Assembly (NCBI GenBank): GCA_017460665.1
Contig: JAFUAO010000010.1
Location: forward strand, 1-64,000
Direction: 5' to 3'
Length of the DNA stretch: 64,000 nt
From: Ruminococcus sp.
GTDB taxonomy: Bacteria; Bacillota; Clostridia; Oscillospirales; Ruminococcaceae
Made by a program: the position numbers and the translations under genes. The notes beneath the pieces were generated by a model, which was not told the origin of the DNA, did not search any database, and saw only the letters and a list, made by a program, of their open reading frames with translations. Positions 1-8,952 of the stretch are shown piece by piece (positions within the stretch are counted from its first letter, which is position 1; every line of letters starts with the position of its first letter).

Positions 1-567
1 GCATTCAGCGATGGTGTTATCGCAATTATTATAACGATCATCGTTCTGCTGTTTGATGTGCCAGACGGGAATGACTTTGCAGCTTTGATGAATATGATGC
101 CCCTTGTGCTGATGTACCTTGTTAGCTTCATTCTGATCGGCGCACATTGGGTGAATCATCATCATCTGTTTCAGGTGACGGTCAAGGTCAACGGTCGTAT
201 TATATGGGCAAATCTGTTGTACTTGTTCACGCTTTCGCTTATGCCTGTGGCAACGGGCTGGGTAGGTGTATCAAGGTTTGCTCAGTTTCCGACAACGGTT
301 TATGCGATAGTAAGTATGGCAGCGTCACTAAGCTATATTCTTCTGCAAAAGTTGATCGTGTCCTCTCATGACTGCGTAAAGCTAAAGGAGGTCATCGACA
401 ACAGCAAAAAGGAGCTTGTCACGGTGATATTGCATACTTTGGCTTTGATATGCTCGTTTATCACTCCTGTTCGTTTCCTGACCTATGTTTTCCTTGTGGC
501 AATGTCGCTGCTTTGGGTGATACCCGATATTCGTATGAGCAAGGTGTATGATGATTCGCACAAATAG
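1..567 (+). CDS. TMEM175-family potassium channel-like membrane protein, 5' truncated by window edge
   Basis: The reading frame is open from base 1 (AFSDGVIAIIITI...) and ends at TAG 565-567, so about 188 residues are visible and only a few N-terminal residues are missing. The FSDGV-AI motif at the visible start is the filter-helix signature of the TMEM175/DUF1211 family, whose bacterial members form tetrameric K+ channels. Several hydrophobic helices follow, with a His-rich HWVNHHHLF segment typical of the family. Codon use is AT-richer than the housekeeping genes after 2.9 kb, matching the neighbouring recombinase, so it may be part of an acquired segment. Family assignment is good; the ion it conducts is inferred from the family only. 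Confidence 0.85.
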   Translation, partial: AFSDGVIAIIITIIVLLFDVPDGNDFAALMNMMPLVLMYLVSFILIGAHWVNHHHLFQVTVKVNGRIIWANLLYLFTLSLMPVATGWVGVSRFAQFPTTVYAIVSMAASLSYILLQKLIVSSHDCVKLKEVIDNSKKELVTVILHTLALICSFITPVRFLTYVFLVAMSLLWVIPDIRMSKVYDDSHK

Positions 568-575
568 TTGATCTT

Positions 576-617
576 CGGAGAGGTTCAGTTCTATCTGTTC
601 CTCTCCGATTTTTATTC
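576..617 (+). terminator. Rho-independent terminator after the TMEM175-like gene
   Basis: Perfect 8-bp stem CGGAGAGG (576-583) / CCTCTCCG (600-607) with a 16-nt loop, followed by ATTTTTATT. It lies 9 bp after the stop codon. Confidence 0.75.
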
Positions 618-846
618 TATAAAGCAGAAGTCGGCTCGGCAATGTCGTGAGTGGCTTCATACTCTCTGACACAGCGATAGAATGTATTAGCCGACAAGCC
701 CATTCTCCGCATAAAGTCCCTGCTCGTAATGTTCTTGGACTTCCATTCTCAGAACTTGTCTTCACAAGATGCAACGGCAGTTTTTGACATCTTTGCACCG
801 TGTCTTTGTACATAAGCCCTGCGATAAATCAAGTACTCCTGCAGAT
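617..846 (-). pseudogene. Remnant of a serine recombinase C-terminal HTH domain
   Basis: Read on the minus strand, the frame gives an LQEYLIYRRAYVQRHGAKMS-like stretch, then a TGA stop (749-751), then EWKSKNITSRDFMRRMGLSA, NTFYRCVREYE and a stop at 617-619. The pattern of ITS-x-FM-RMGLS-NTFYR--REYE resembles the helix-turn-helix at the C-terminus of resolvase/invertase family serine recombinases. The in-frame stop, the absence of any catalytic domain upstream and frame breaks before 846 mark it as decayed. The family call rests on motif resemblance only. Confidence 0.45.
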
Positions 847-1293
847 TTTGTCCTTAAACACGGCACAAATCTGCTCATGTCCCTTATGAATACAAGTTCT
901 CAATATCTCTGCCCAAAAACTTCTTCCAGTTGATCTCTATCGAAAATCACAAAAGCCGCCAGAATTCTGAGTGAAGAATTATATCTACTCCTTTCTTATG
1001 CACTTTATTTCTCTCGCGGCATCAAAAACACATACTCAACATTTGCTGTTGCTGCAACAAATCGACACAGCTTATACTTCTGGCAAGAAAATGTTTTATT
1101 ACACCCTTAGAAACATCTAATAGCAACTGGGTTCACTTTCAAATTGGGTTCATTTTTGGGCGCATCCAATCGCTATTGTTTTCATATGAATACATATTAT
1201 CAAGGGGCTTCTCAGTAACCATAATCGCTGAAAAGCCACTATTTTCGTACATTTTCGTTCCTTATCCTTTGTATCAATTTGGGATTGCAGTAG
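846..1293. other. AT-rich non-coding stretch with no intact gene
   Basis: I see no convincing gene here. It contains a short direct repeat TTGGGTTCA (twice between about 1128 and 1152) and an imperfect inverted repeat GGCTTCTCAG (1206-1215) / CTGAAAAGCC (1228-1237). Its composition is like decayed mobile-element DNA, between a recombinase remnant on one side and a 5'-truncated recombinase on the other. Confidence 0.5.
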
Positions 1294-2781
1294 GATGACG
1301 GAATCACAGGTGCGATATTTGAGCGAGAGGCATTTCAAGAGATGATTACTGACATTGAGGACGGCAAAGTTGGAACGGTCATTACCAAAGATTTGAGCCG
1401 CCTCGGTCGTGATTATCTCAAAACGGGTGAACTGATCGAAATGGTATTCCCTGATTATGATGTCCGCTATATTGCGATCAATGACGGTGTGGATACTTTC
1501 AAATCTGAGAACGAGCTGATGGCTTTCAAGAACATTTTTAATGACTGGTACGCCCGTGATACGAGTAAGAAGATCAGAGCCGTTTTCAAGGCAAAGGGGC
1601 AGTCGGGAAAGCATCTTTCCAGTCCAATCTATGGCTACAAGCATTCTGATACGGATAAGAACCTGTGGGTGATCGACGAAGAAGCCGCCGAAGTTGTTCG
1701 CAAGATTTTCAGATTGTGCATTGACGGCTATGGTCCGGCACAGATTGCTCGCATCTTAACGGAACAGGGCATCCCCACGCCGACCACTTACGCTCTGTCG
1801 CAGGGCAGGGATAGTGGTCATAAGAATGCTAAGCTGCACCGTTGGGGCAACGAAACGATTGCCCATATCCTTGAAAAGGCTGAATACTGCGGACACACAG
1901 TCAATTTCCGTACTCATGTGAAGTCTTACAAAAACAAGAAACGTGTGGATAACCCGAAAGAGGATTGGCTGATCTTTGAGAATACCCATGAAGCCATCGT
2001 AACACAGCAGGAGTTTGATCTGGTGCAGGAGCTTCGCAAGAACAAGCGCAGACCGACCAAGCATGAGAAGGTCAATCCATTTTCGGGTATGGTCTACTGT
2101 GCGGACTGCGGAAAGAAGATGTATCTGTGCCGAGCCACAAGTTTGACCGCTGAGCAGGAGCATTTGAAGTGTGCGACCTACGCAAAAGACAAGGGCGGCT
2201 GCACGGCACACTTCATCAGGACGGTTGTTCTGAAAGAAATCGTGCTGAATGAGCTGAACAAACTGCTTGTCAGGGTTAAGGAGCATGAGGATGAGTTTGT
2301 ACAGGCGGCTATGAATAATTCTGTTCAGAAGCAGTCCTCGGAGCTTGCGAAAGCAAAGAAAGCCCTGAAACAGGCTGAGAAGCGTATCACAGAGCTTGAC
2401 AGGCTGTTTGCAAGGCTTTATGAGGATAATGTTTCGGGTAAGATTTCCGATGAGCGTTTTACTGTCATGTCGGCAGGATATGAGGACGAGCAAAAGAAAC
2501 TGAGGGCAGCCGTTACAGAGCTTACTGCCTATATTGAAACGGCCGAACAGAAATCTGCCGATGTGACCGCATTCATTCAGGTGGTGCAGAAATACGAACA
2601 TATCACGGAGCTTACCCCAGAGATCATGCATGAGCTGATTGAGAAGATTGTTGTCCATGCCCCCGATAAGAGTAGCGGGCATCGCACACAGCAGATTGAA
2701 ATTTACTATCGCTTCGATGTTGCCGTAGCGACTGCCGTCGCTGACAGCATGAAGTATGACAAAAAGAGAAAGGCTGCGTAA
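1294..2781 (+). pseudogene. Large serine recombinase (TnpX/TndX-like), N-terminally truncated
   Basis: The homologous frame begins just after a TAG stop (1291-1293) with DDGITGAIFEREAFQEM, which in intact relatives follows about 50-60 residues carrying the catalytic serine (YxRxS motif). That part is absent here. An ATG at 1342 could start a 479-residue product. Present are the rest of the resolvase domain (KDLSRLGRDYLKTGELIE, FNDWYARDTSKKIR), a Recombinase domain, a zinc beta-ribbon (YCADCGKKMYLC ... CATYAKDKGGC) and a long Lys/Glu coiled coil near the C-terminus. Without the nucleophilic serine it should be unable to cut DNA. Large serine recombinases move conjugative or mobilisable elements of gut Firmicutes; this one sits directly against the conserved pyrB gene, as if at an element edge. 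Confidence 0.8.
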
Positions 2782-2800
2782 CCGCTTGGTTACGCAACCT
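2775..2800 (+). terminator. Hairpin at the recombinase stop codon
   Basis: Perfect 9-bp stem TGCGTAACC (2775-2783) / GGTTACGCA (2788-2796) with a 4-base GCTT loop. The stem includes the TAA stop. The following sequence is only weakly T-rich; a T6 run occurs further on, around 2854-2859. Confidence 0.5.
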
Positions 2801-2862
2801 TATCTTCAAATCATGAAAACTTCTTTATGAGCACCCGCTTTCGCTCCGGGGCGTTTTTTGTT

Positions 2863-3945
2863 TTATATCAGCTTTCTCTCGTCGCAGTATTCGCACTCAA
2901 GAAGAGTCTCGTCGCCGCTGGAGCGGAAGCTCTTGGGCAGGTACTCCTCATGGTTGGTTATACACCTTGGGTTATCGCAGCGCACGCCGCCGTAGACCTT
3001 CCCACGGAGAGTCTCGAAGCTCTTCTTCTCGCTGAGCATGGTCATGATCAGAGCCATCCTTACGAAAACGCCGTACTTGGCCTGCTTGAAATACATGGCT
3101 CTCGGGTCGTCGTCCACCTCCACAGTGATCTCGTCCACTCTCGGCAGCGGGTGCATGACGATCAGGTCCTTCTTGCCAAGGAGCATCTTCTTCCGGTCAA
3201 GGACGTAGGTGTTCTTCTGGGCAAGATAGGCCTCCTTGCTGGCGAAGCGCTCCTGCTGGATACGGGTCATGTACAGAACGTCAAGCCTGCCCATGGCCTC
3301 CTCAAGAGTGTCTACCTCCTCAAAGGTGCTGCCGCTGGCGGTGATCTTGTCCTTTATGTACACCGGCATCCTCAGCTCGGGAGTGGAGATGAACACGAAC
3401 CTGTTCCCCGGGAACTGGCTCAGCGCCTTGCAGAGGGAGTGTACCGTGCGGCCGTTGATCAGGTCGCCGCACATACCGACAGTCAGGCCGCTGAGGGTAC
3501 CCTTCTCGATCTTCAGCGTCAGAAGGTCAGTCAGAGTCTGGGTCGGGTGGAGATGTCCCCCGTCCCCGGCGTTGACTACGGGACACTCAGCCGTCAGAGA
3601 GGCAGCCTTTGCAGCTCCGGCGATCGGGTGGCGGATGACCAGTATATCCGCATAGCTGCTGACGATCTTAGTCGTGTCCTTGATCGTTTCGCCCTTGGCA
3701 ACTGAGGAATTGGCCGGGTTGTCGAAGCCGATGATCTCTCCCCCGAGCCTTATCATAGCCGTTTGGAAGGACATCTGGGTCCTTGTGGAGGGCTCATAGA
3801 AGAGGGTCGCCATGACCTTTCCGTCACAGGCGTGGGCGAAGCTCTTGGGATCGTTCCTGATCTGCTCGCCCAGCTCCACCACTTTCTTCCACCAAGAGAC
3901 AGGATAGTCGTTAAGATCGATAAGGTGCTGATACTCTGAACGCAT
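2863..3945 (-). CDS. pyrB: Aspartate carbamoyltransferase catalytic chain with fused C-terminal PyrI-type zinc domain
   Basis: Catalyses carbamoyl phosphate + L-aspartate to N-carbamoyl aspartate, the committed step of pyrimidine synthesis. The ATG at 3943-3945 is preceded by GGAGG at good spacing; the frame is open further upstream but lacks a ribosome site. Carbamoyl-phosphate motif FYEPSTRTQMSF, then HPIAGAA, GDGGHLHPTQTLTDL, CGDLINGRTVHSL and MHPLPRVDEI are all present. After residue about 320 the usual catalytic chain would end, but here a segment continues with CDNPRC and, about 25 residues later, CEYC. That spacing matches the four-cysteine zinc domain of the PyrI regulatory chain, without PyrI's nucleotide-binding domain. 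It is the last gene of an asnB-HD-pyrB unit (38-bp gap to the HD gene). Confidence 0.95.
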   Translation of the reverse strand: MRSEYQHLIDLNDYPVSWWKKVVELGEQIRNDPKSFAHACDGKVMATLFYEPSTRTQMSFQTAMIRLGGEIIGFDNPANSSVAKGETIKDTTKIVSSYADILVIRHPIAGAAKAASLTAECPVVNAGDGGHLHPTQTLTDLLTLKIEKGTLSGLTVGMCGDLINGRTVHSLCKALSQFPGNRFVFISTPELRMPVYIKDKITASGSTFEEVDTLEEAMGRLDVLYMTRIQQERFASKEAYLAQKNTYVLDRKKMLLGKKDLIVMHPLPRVDEITVEVDDDPRAMYFKQAKYGVFVRMALIMTMLSEKKSFETLRGKVYGGVRCDNPRCITNHEEYLPKSFRSSGDETLLECEYCDERKLI

Positions 3946-3983
3946 ATTTTTACCTCCGTTGTTTTTGTTTGGGGCAGAAGGCC

Positions 3984-4652
3984 TCAAAGGATCCTTCCGC
4001 CGTTTATGAGCATCTCGAACCTGATGTTCAGGAATTCCGCTGCTCTGCGGCACATGAGCATCCGGTCCATGAAGATCTCGAAGTACTCAAGGACGCTGGA
4101 GAGCTCAGTATCGATCTCCAGCTCAAGGACGATCGAGGAGCAGTCTCCGTTGAAGCCCAGCTTTGACATGACCACGGCGTAGTTGACCCTATCGTGGATA
4201 TCGAAGGTCAGCAGATCGGTGTTGCGGACCCTGCTGCGGCGGACATCGGTCTTGTCGCCGATGATGAGTGCGGCAGAGATCGGGTCAAGGGCCTGGCCTG
4301 TGCCCTCGTCGTGGTTGCCGATAGCCGAGATCACCGAGCAGATCTCTGAGGCCGGCATATCCAGATTGTCCAGCAGGCGGAAGGCCATTACCGCTCCGCT
4401 CTGGGCATGGTCGATGCGGTTGATCACGTTGCCGATGTCGTGCATCATGGCGGCGATCCTTGCCAGCTCCACGGTGCGCTCGTCATAGCCGAGGGTCTCT
4501 AAGATCATGGCAGCAGAGGCCGCCACCTTCTCCACATGGGCGAAGGAATGCTCGGTGTAGCCCTGGGCCTCCAGAGCCTTGTCTGCCCGGCGGATATACT
4601 CCATGATGTCGGGGTTTTGCTTGATATACTTGTAAGTTACGATGCTTGCCAT
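3984..4652 (-). CDS. HD-domain phosphohydrolase of unknown substrate
   Basis: A 222-residue cytoplasmic protein. The HD metal site is visible: H at HSFAHVEKV near residue 35, MMHDIGN near 69-75, and a later NHDEGTGQALDP and GDKTD. It starts at ATG 4650-4652 behind GGAGAGG. It lies 12 bp after asnB and 38 bp before pyrB, so the three genes are probably one transcript. HD proteins hydrolyse phosphates from nucleotides or second messengers; nothing in the sequence identifies the substrate. A nucleotide role would fit the pyrB linkage, but this is inference. Confidence 0.75.
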   Translation of the reverse strand: MASIVTYKYIKQNPDIMEYIRRADKALEAQGYTEHSFAHVEKVAASAAMILETLGYDERTVELARIAAMMHDIGNVINRIDHAQSGAVMAFRLLDNLDMPASEICSVISAIGNHDEGTGQALDPISAALIIGDKTDVRRSRVRNTDLLTFDIHDRVNYAVVMSKLGFNGDCSSIVLELEIDTELSSVLEYFEIFMDRMLMCRRAAEFLNIRFEMLINGGRIL

Positions 4653-4664
4653 GACCTCTCCTTC

Positions 4665-6524
4665 TCAATTTGCGAAATAGACCTTGTACCAAACAAGGAA
4701 GATGAACACCGTCCAGATCTTGCGGCTGTTGTCGGCCTTGCCTGAGCGGTGGTCGTCAAGGAGCTTCACCAGAGGAGCGGTGTTGAAGAACTGCTGAGCA
4801 GCCTCGCTCTCGAAGGCCTCCCGGACGATATTGTAGTATTTCTCCTCCTTGAGCCATACCCTGATAGGCACGGGGAAGCCCAGCTTCTTCTTGGCGGCCG
4901 TTTTAGCTGTCTGAGGAGGAGTGTCCTGCTTTGCGGCAAGACGCATAGCGTACTTTGTGATGTAGCGGGTCTCCTCGGTGCCGGAGCTGTGAGTTACCCG
5001 GTATTTTGTGGGGATCTTCTCCGCCAGAGCCATGACCCTCTTGTCGAGGAAGGGCACTCTCAGCTCCAGGGAATTGGCCATGCTCATCTTGTCGGCCTTC
5101 AGAAGTATGTCCCCTGCCATCCACAGGTGCAGGTCGAGATACTGCATCTTGGTGACGTCGTCCTTGTCTCTGACCTTCCTGTAATAGGGCATGGTTATGG
5201 CCATTGGCGAGGGTGCGTCGGTCTTTATTTTCAGGAGGGCCTTGCGCTCCTCGGGGGTGAACATATAAGCGTTGCCGATGAAGCGCTCCTCCACATCTCT
5301 GCCCTTGCGGACGAAGAAATTCACGCCTCGGTGGGCCGGGAGCTTTGCGGCCACCCTGCCGATCCCTCTTCTGAGGCTCCTGGGGAGCTTATCGTAGAGC
5401 GTGCCGTCCGGGTCGCTGTAGACGTTATAGCCGCCGAAGATCTCGTCAGCGCCCTCGCCGGAGAGCACCACCTTCAGCTTCTCAGAGGCGATATTGCACA
5501 CGAAGTACAGCGCCACGGCTGCCGGGTCTGCAAGGGGCTCATCCATGTGGTACTGGATCTTGGAAAGGCTGTCCCAGTACTCCTCGGGAGTTATCACCTT
5601 GCTGGTGTTCTCCTTGCCGATCGCCGCAGAGAACTCCTTGGCGTAGCTGATCTCGTTATATTTCTTGTCGGAGCCGAAGCCCACCGTAAAGGTCTTGTCA
5701 ACGTCGGCGACTGCGGCAACATAGCTGGAATCCACTCCGCTGGAAAGGAAGGATCCAACCTCCACATCGGCGATCTTGTGGGCCTCTACCGAGTCGTGGA
5801 AGGTATCGGAGATGCGCTTTACCCACTCATCGAGGTCAGGCTTGCCGTCGGCCTCGAAGTGGACGTCCCAATAGCGCCTGATCTCCACCTTGCCGTCCTT
5901 CATTCGGAAATAATGGGCAGGAAGGAGCTTATAGACGTTCTTGAAAAAGGTCTCCTGAGTGGGAGAATACTGGAACGTCAGGTAGTTCTCAAGGGCAGCG
6001 GTGTTCAGCTCCTTCTTGAAATCCGGGTGAGCAAGGAAGCTTTTGATCTCAGAGCCGAACATGAAGGTACCGCCCATCCTTGCGTAATACATGGGCTTGA
6101 TGCCGAAGAAGTCCCTTGCGCCGAAGAGCTCCTTCTTCTCCTTGTCCCAGATCACGAAGGCGAACATTCCCCGGAGCATATTCAGCAGCTTCTCGCCGTA
6201 CTCCTCATAGCCGTGGATCAGCACCTCGGTATCGGTGTTGGTCCTGAAAACGTGGCCGGCCTCGATCAGTCCCTCACGGATAGACCGGTAGTTATAGATC
6301 TCGCCGTTGAAGATGATGACCTTTGAGCCGTCCTCGTTGAAGATCGGCTGGTCGCCTGTGGAGCTTACGTCGATTATGCTCAGCCTTCGGTGTCCGAGGG
6401 CGATGCTCTCATCAACGTACTTTCCCTCGGCGTCGGGGCCACGGTGCCTGATGAGGTCCATCATCTGGCCTATGACCTTTTCGGCATCATCGACAGTGTT
6501 TGTGAATCCTATGATCCCGCACAT
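4665..6524 (-). CDS. asnB: Asparagine synthetase, glutamine-hydrolysing
   Basis: Makes asparagine from aspartate, glutamine and ATP. The start is ATG 6522-6524 behind GGAGG, giving the MCGIIGF N-terminus in which Cys2 is the glutaminase nucleophile; the upstream in-frame extension would bury this cysteine and is rejected. The N-terminal Ntn domain has RHRGPDAEG, LGHRRLSIID and FNGEIYNYR. The C-terminal synthetase domain has the SSGVDSSY PP-loop near residue 263 and SGEGADEIFGGY. Length about 619 residues, normal for AsnB. First gene of the asnB-HD-pyrB unit; it competes with PyrB for aspartate. A promoter lies at 6614-6642. Confidence 0.95.
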   Translation of the reverse strand: MCGIIGFTNTVDDAEKVIGQMMDLIRHRGPDAEGKYVDESIALGHRRLSIIDVSSTGDQPIFNEDGSKVIIFNGEIYNYRSIREGLIEAGHVFRTNTDTEVLIHGYEEYGEKLLNMLRGMFAFVIWDKEKKELFGARDFFGIKPMYYARMGGTFMFGSEIKSFLAHPDFKKELNTAALENYLTFQYSPTQETFFKNVYKLLPAHYFRMKDGKVEIRRYWDVHFEADGKPDLDEWVKRISDTFHDSVEAHKIADVEVGSFLSSGVDSSYVAAVADVDKTFTVGFGSDKKYNEISYAKEFSAAIGKENTSKVITPEEYWDSLSKIQYHMDEPLADPAAVALYFVCNIASEKLKVVLSGEGADEIFGGYNVYSDPDGTLYDKLPRSLRRGIGRVAAKLPAHRGVNFFVRKGRDVEERFIGNAYMFTPEERKALLKIKTDAPSPMAITMPYYRKVRDKDDVTKMQYLDLHLWMAGDILLKADKMSMANSLELRVPFLDKRVMALAEKIPTKYRVTHSSGTEETRYITKYAMRLAAKQDTPPQTAKTAAKKKLGFPVPIRVWLKEEKYYNIVREAFESEAAQQFFNTAPLVKLLDDHRSGKADNSRKIWTVFIFLVWYKVYFAN

Positions 6525-6613
6525 AAAAATGCCTCCTATCAAATTGCAGAAAATATCTCTCTCCGGCACGCCATTGTACCGGAAGACGGGCGTCATCCTG
6601 ACGCTCACACATT

Positions 6614-6642
6614 ATTATAGCACATTACCTCGTCAATTGCAA
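6614..6642 (-). promoter_or_regulatory. Promoter for asnB
   Basis: On the minus strand, TTGCAA (6637-6642), a 17-bp spacer and TATAAT (6614-6619). The leader to the asnB start is about 85 nt. Confidence 0.7.
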
Positions 6643-6713
6643 GGAATTCTTTGTCATCGCCTAGATCTTCCCGCTCCGGAGAGGATCTTTGCATTTATTT
6701 TGCATTTTTCGGG

Positions 6714-6742
6714 TTGCAATAGCCGCCCATCCGTGGTATAAT
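6714..6742 (+). promoter_or_regulatory. Promoter for the moxR operon
   Basis: TTGCAA (6714-6719), a 17-bp spacer and TATAAT (6737-6742), about 30 bp upstream of the moxR ATG. The same -35 hexamer is used by the divergent asnB promoter. Confidence 0.75.
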
Positions 6743-6777
6743 TGTTTTGTATAACATTATTAGGAGATCAAACGACC

Positions 6778-7731
6778 ATGAACAATAACAATTACACAAA
6801 ACAGATCAACGACGTACTGACCGAGGTCAAAAAGGCCGTTATCGGCAAGGACGCTATCATCATCAAGGTTCTGCTGGCGATCCTCTGCAAGGGCCATGTC
6901 CTTATCGAGGATATACCCGGCGTGGGAAAGACCACTCTTGCGCTGGCCTTCTCCAAGGCGCTGTCCCTTGAGCACAACCGTATGCAGTTCACTCCCGATG
7001 TGCTCCCCTCGGACGTTACCGGCTTCTCGGTCTACAACAAGGCCAAGAACACCTTCGAGTTCCGCCCCGGCGTTGCCTTCTGCAACCTCTTCCTTGCGGA
7101 CGAGATCAACCGTACCTCCAGCAAGACCCAGTCGGCCCTCCTTGAGCTGATGGAGGAGAAGAGCATTACCGTTGACGGAAATACATACCGCCTGCCGGAG
7201 CCCTACACCGTTATCGCTACACAGAACCCTATCGGCTCTGCCGGTACCCATAACCTGCCTGATTCTCAGCTCGACCGCTTCATGATCAAGCTCAGCATGG
7301 GATATCCGGACTTTGAGGGCGAGGTGGCGATCCTGCGCTCTAAGTTCAACGCAAATCCTCTTGAGAGCGTCAATGCGGTGACTGACGCAAGGTCCATACT
7401 TGAATTGCAGGACTACATAGCCAACATCTACATCGACGACAGGATCTATGAGTACATCGTCGCCCTTTCAGCCGCTACGAGAGAGCACCCTATGCTGAAG
7501 CTGGGAGTTTCTCCGAGAGGCACTCTTGCCCTTATGCAGCTCTCAAAGGGCATCGCAGTCGCCATGGGAAGAGACTATGTGATCCCTGACGATGTGTCAT
7601 ATATTTGCAGCGATGTCTTCGAGCACAGAGTGATCCTCAACTCAAAGGCTAAGCTGGCGGAGGCCACGGCTGCTGACATCATCGCTGAGATCGTGAAGAC
7701 TGTGCCTGCTCCCGGTATCTCTTCCAAATAA
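6778..7731 (+). CDS. MoxR-family AAA+ ATPase
   Basis: A 317-residue chaperone-like ATPase. It starts at ATG 6778 behind AGGAG. It shows Walker A (GVGKTTLALAF, near residue 46), Walker B LADEINR with SSKTQSALLELMEE after it, and sensor 1 VIATQNP. MoxR ATPases remodel or activate partner proteins, often those carrying VWA or DUF58 domains; a DUF58 gene follows after 9 bp, so that is the likely partner. First gene of a four-gene operon. The target process is unknown; cell envelope is suggested by the transglutaminase gene downstream. Confidence 0.9.
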   Translation: MNNNNYTKQINDVLTEVKKAVIGKDAIIIKVLLAILCKGHVLIEDIPGVGKTTLALAFSKALSLEHNRMQFTPDVLPSDVTGFSVYNKAKNTFEFRPGVAFCNLFLADEINRTSSKTQSALLELMEEKSITVDGNTYRLPEPYTVIATQNPIGSAGTHNLPDSQLDRFMIKLSMGYPDFEGEVAILRSKFNANPLESVNAVTDARSILELQDYIANIYIDDRIYEYIVALSAATREHPMLKLGVSPRGTLALMQLSKGIAVAMGRDYVIPDDVSYICSDVFEHRVILNSKAKLAEATAADIIAEIVKTVPAPGISSK

Positions 7732-7740
7732 GGAGCCGCC

Positions 7741-8934
7741 ATGCTGCTCATGAAGATCATCTTCGCCATACTAATAATAGTATGTGCCATATTCTACATT
7801 ATGTACGTCTGGAACTTCGCTCTGGTGCTGCTGGCAGTGATCATCGCCATTCCGGTGATCATGTTCCTGTCGGTGTTCCTTGCGAAGAGGAAGATGCAGG
7901 TCTTTTTCAGCGCCTCCGAGAAGGCAGCCTCAAAGAATGAGAACTTCCCCGTCCAGCTGAGGATCGTCAACGACAGTATCTTCCACATCGGCAAGGCCGA
8001 GGCTACGATCGAGTTCTACAACGTGTTCAATGATCAGATCAATTCCTTTGAGCTCCACCTGCCGGTCCAGGCCAAAAACAGCCAGAGCACTACCTTTCAG
8101 CTCAGCTCGAGATACTGCGGGATCATCAAGATCCGCTGCGCCAGCCTCTACATCTACGACCCCCTGAGGATCTTCCGCTTCCGTATCGAGAGAGAGCTTG
8201 AGACCGAGGTGGCCGTCATGCCCGAGGGCCATGAGCTGGGAGGCATTGTCAGCTTCACCGACCGGATCAATGAGGAGAGCTCTATGTTCTCCGAGCACCG
8301 CCCCGGCGACGATCCCTCCGAGGTGTTCGACCTGAGAGACTACCACGCCGGCGACAAGCTCAACAGGATCCACTGGAAGCTGAGCTCCAAAAAGGACGAG
8401 TTCATCGTCAAGGACTACAGCCTGCCGGTGGACGTGCCCTCTACGCTGTTCATCAACATGAAGTGCTATGAGGACTCAGAGCATACCCTCCCCGTTTTCG
8501 ATACCCTGGTGGAGACCCTTGTCTCTCTCAGCCAGTTCATGCTGGAGAACGAAAGGGTCCACAACATCGCCTTCTACAGCAGCCGGATCGCTGCCTTCAA
8601 GGAGATCGTCATTACCGATACCGAGTCCCTTGCCGCTGCGGTGAAGGACCTTATACTCTCGATCAGCGACAGCCTCTCCTGCGAGGCCCCTCAGCTCTAC
8701 TTCGACGAGCGCCCGAACCTTGCACTTTCGTCCCTGACCTTCATCACTCAGACCCCGGACGACAATATCCTCTCATACATCGACGAGAACGTTGACGCTG
8801 ACCTGAAAAATGCCGTGGTCGTGGTCAATTCCCCTGACGACGCCGCTGCCTTCCCCGATGCTTGGCCTGAGATGAGGATCCTGCCTGTTGTTATCGGAAG
8901 GATCTCATCCTCGATCAAGGACATCGAGCTTTGA
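7741..8934 (+). CDS. DUF58-domain membrane protein
   Basis: A 397-residue protein starting at ATG 7741 behind AAGGAG. Two hydrophobic helices fill residues about 5-48, followed by a beta-rich region. The DUF58 signature is clear: RPGDDPSEVFDLRDYHAGDK followed by LNRIHWKLSSK. DUF58 proteins are regularly encoded between a MoxR ATPase and a transglutaminase-like protein, as here. The helices anchor it, with the DUF58/VWA-like part probably cytosolic for contact with MoxR. Function is not established. Confidence 0.88.
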   Translation: MLLMKIIFAILIIVCAIFYIMYVWNFALVLLAVIIAIPVIMFLSVFLAKRKMQVFFSASEKAASKNENFPVQLRIVNDSIFHIGKAEATIEFYNVFNDQINSFELHLPVQAKNSQSTTFQLSSRYCGIIKIRCASLYIYDPLRIFRFRIERELETEVAVMPEGHELGGIVSFTDRINEESSMFSEHRPGDDPSEVFDLRDYHAGDKLNRIHWKLSSKKDEFIVKDYSLPVDVPSTLFINMKCYEDSEHTLPVFDTLVETLVSLSQFMLENERVHNIAFYSSRIAAFKEIVITDTESLAAAVKDLILSISDSLSCEAPQLYFDERPNLALSSLTFITQTPDDNILSYIDENVDADLKNAVVVVNSPDDAAAFPDAWPEMRILPVVIGRISSSIKDIEL

Positions 8935-8952
8935 CCAAATTAAGGATACGAT

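Noticed and set aside
382-813. Minus-strand open frame of 143 codons
   Set aside because: It overlaps the real TMEM175-like gene and runs out of frame with the recombinase HTH remnant.
2833-2862. Strong terminator before the T6 run between the recombinase and pyrB
   Set aside because: Only a 4-bp CCCG/CGGG stem could be drawn, so it is not listed as a feature of its own.
4749-6326. Long plus-strand open frame opposite asnB
   Set aside because: Antisense shadow of a GC-rich gene; no start signal and no known domain.
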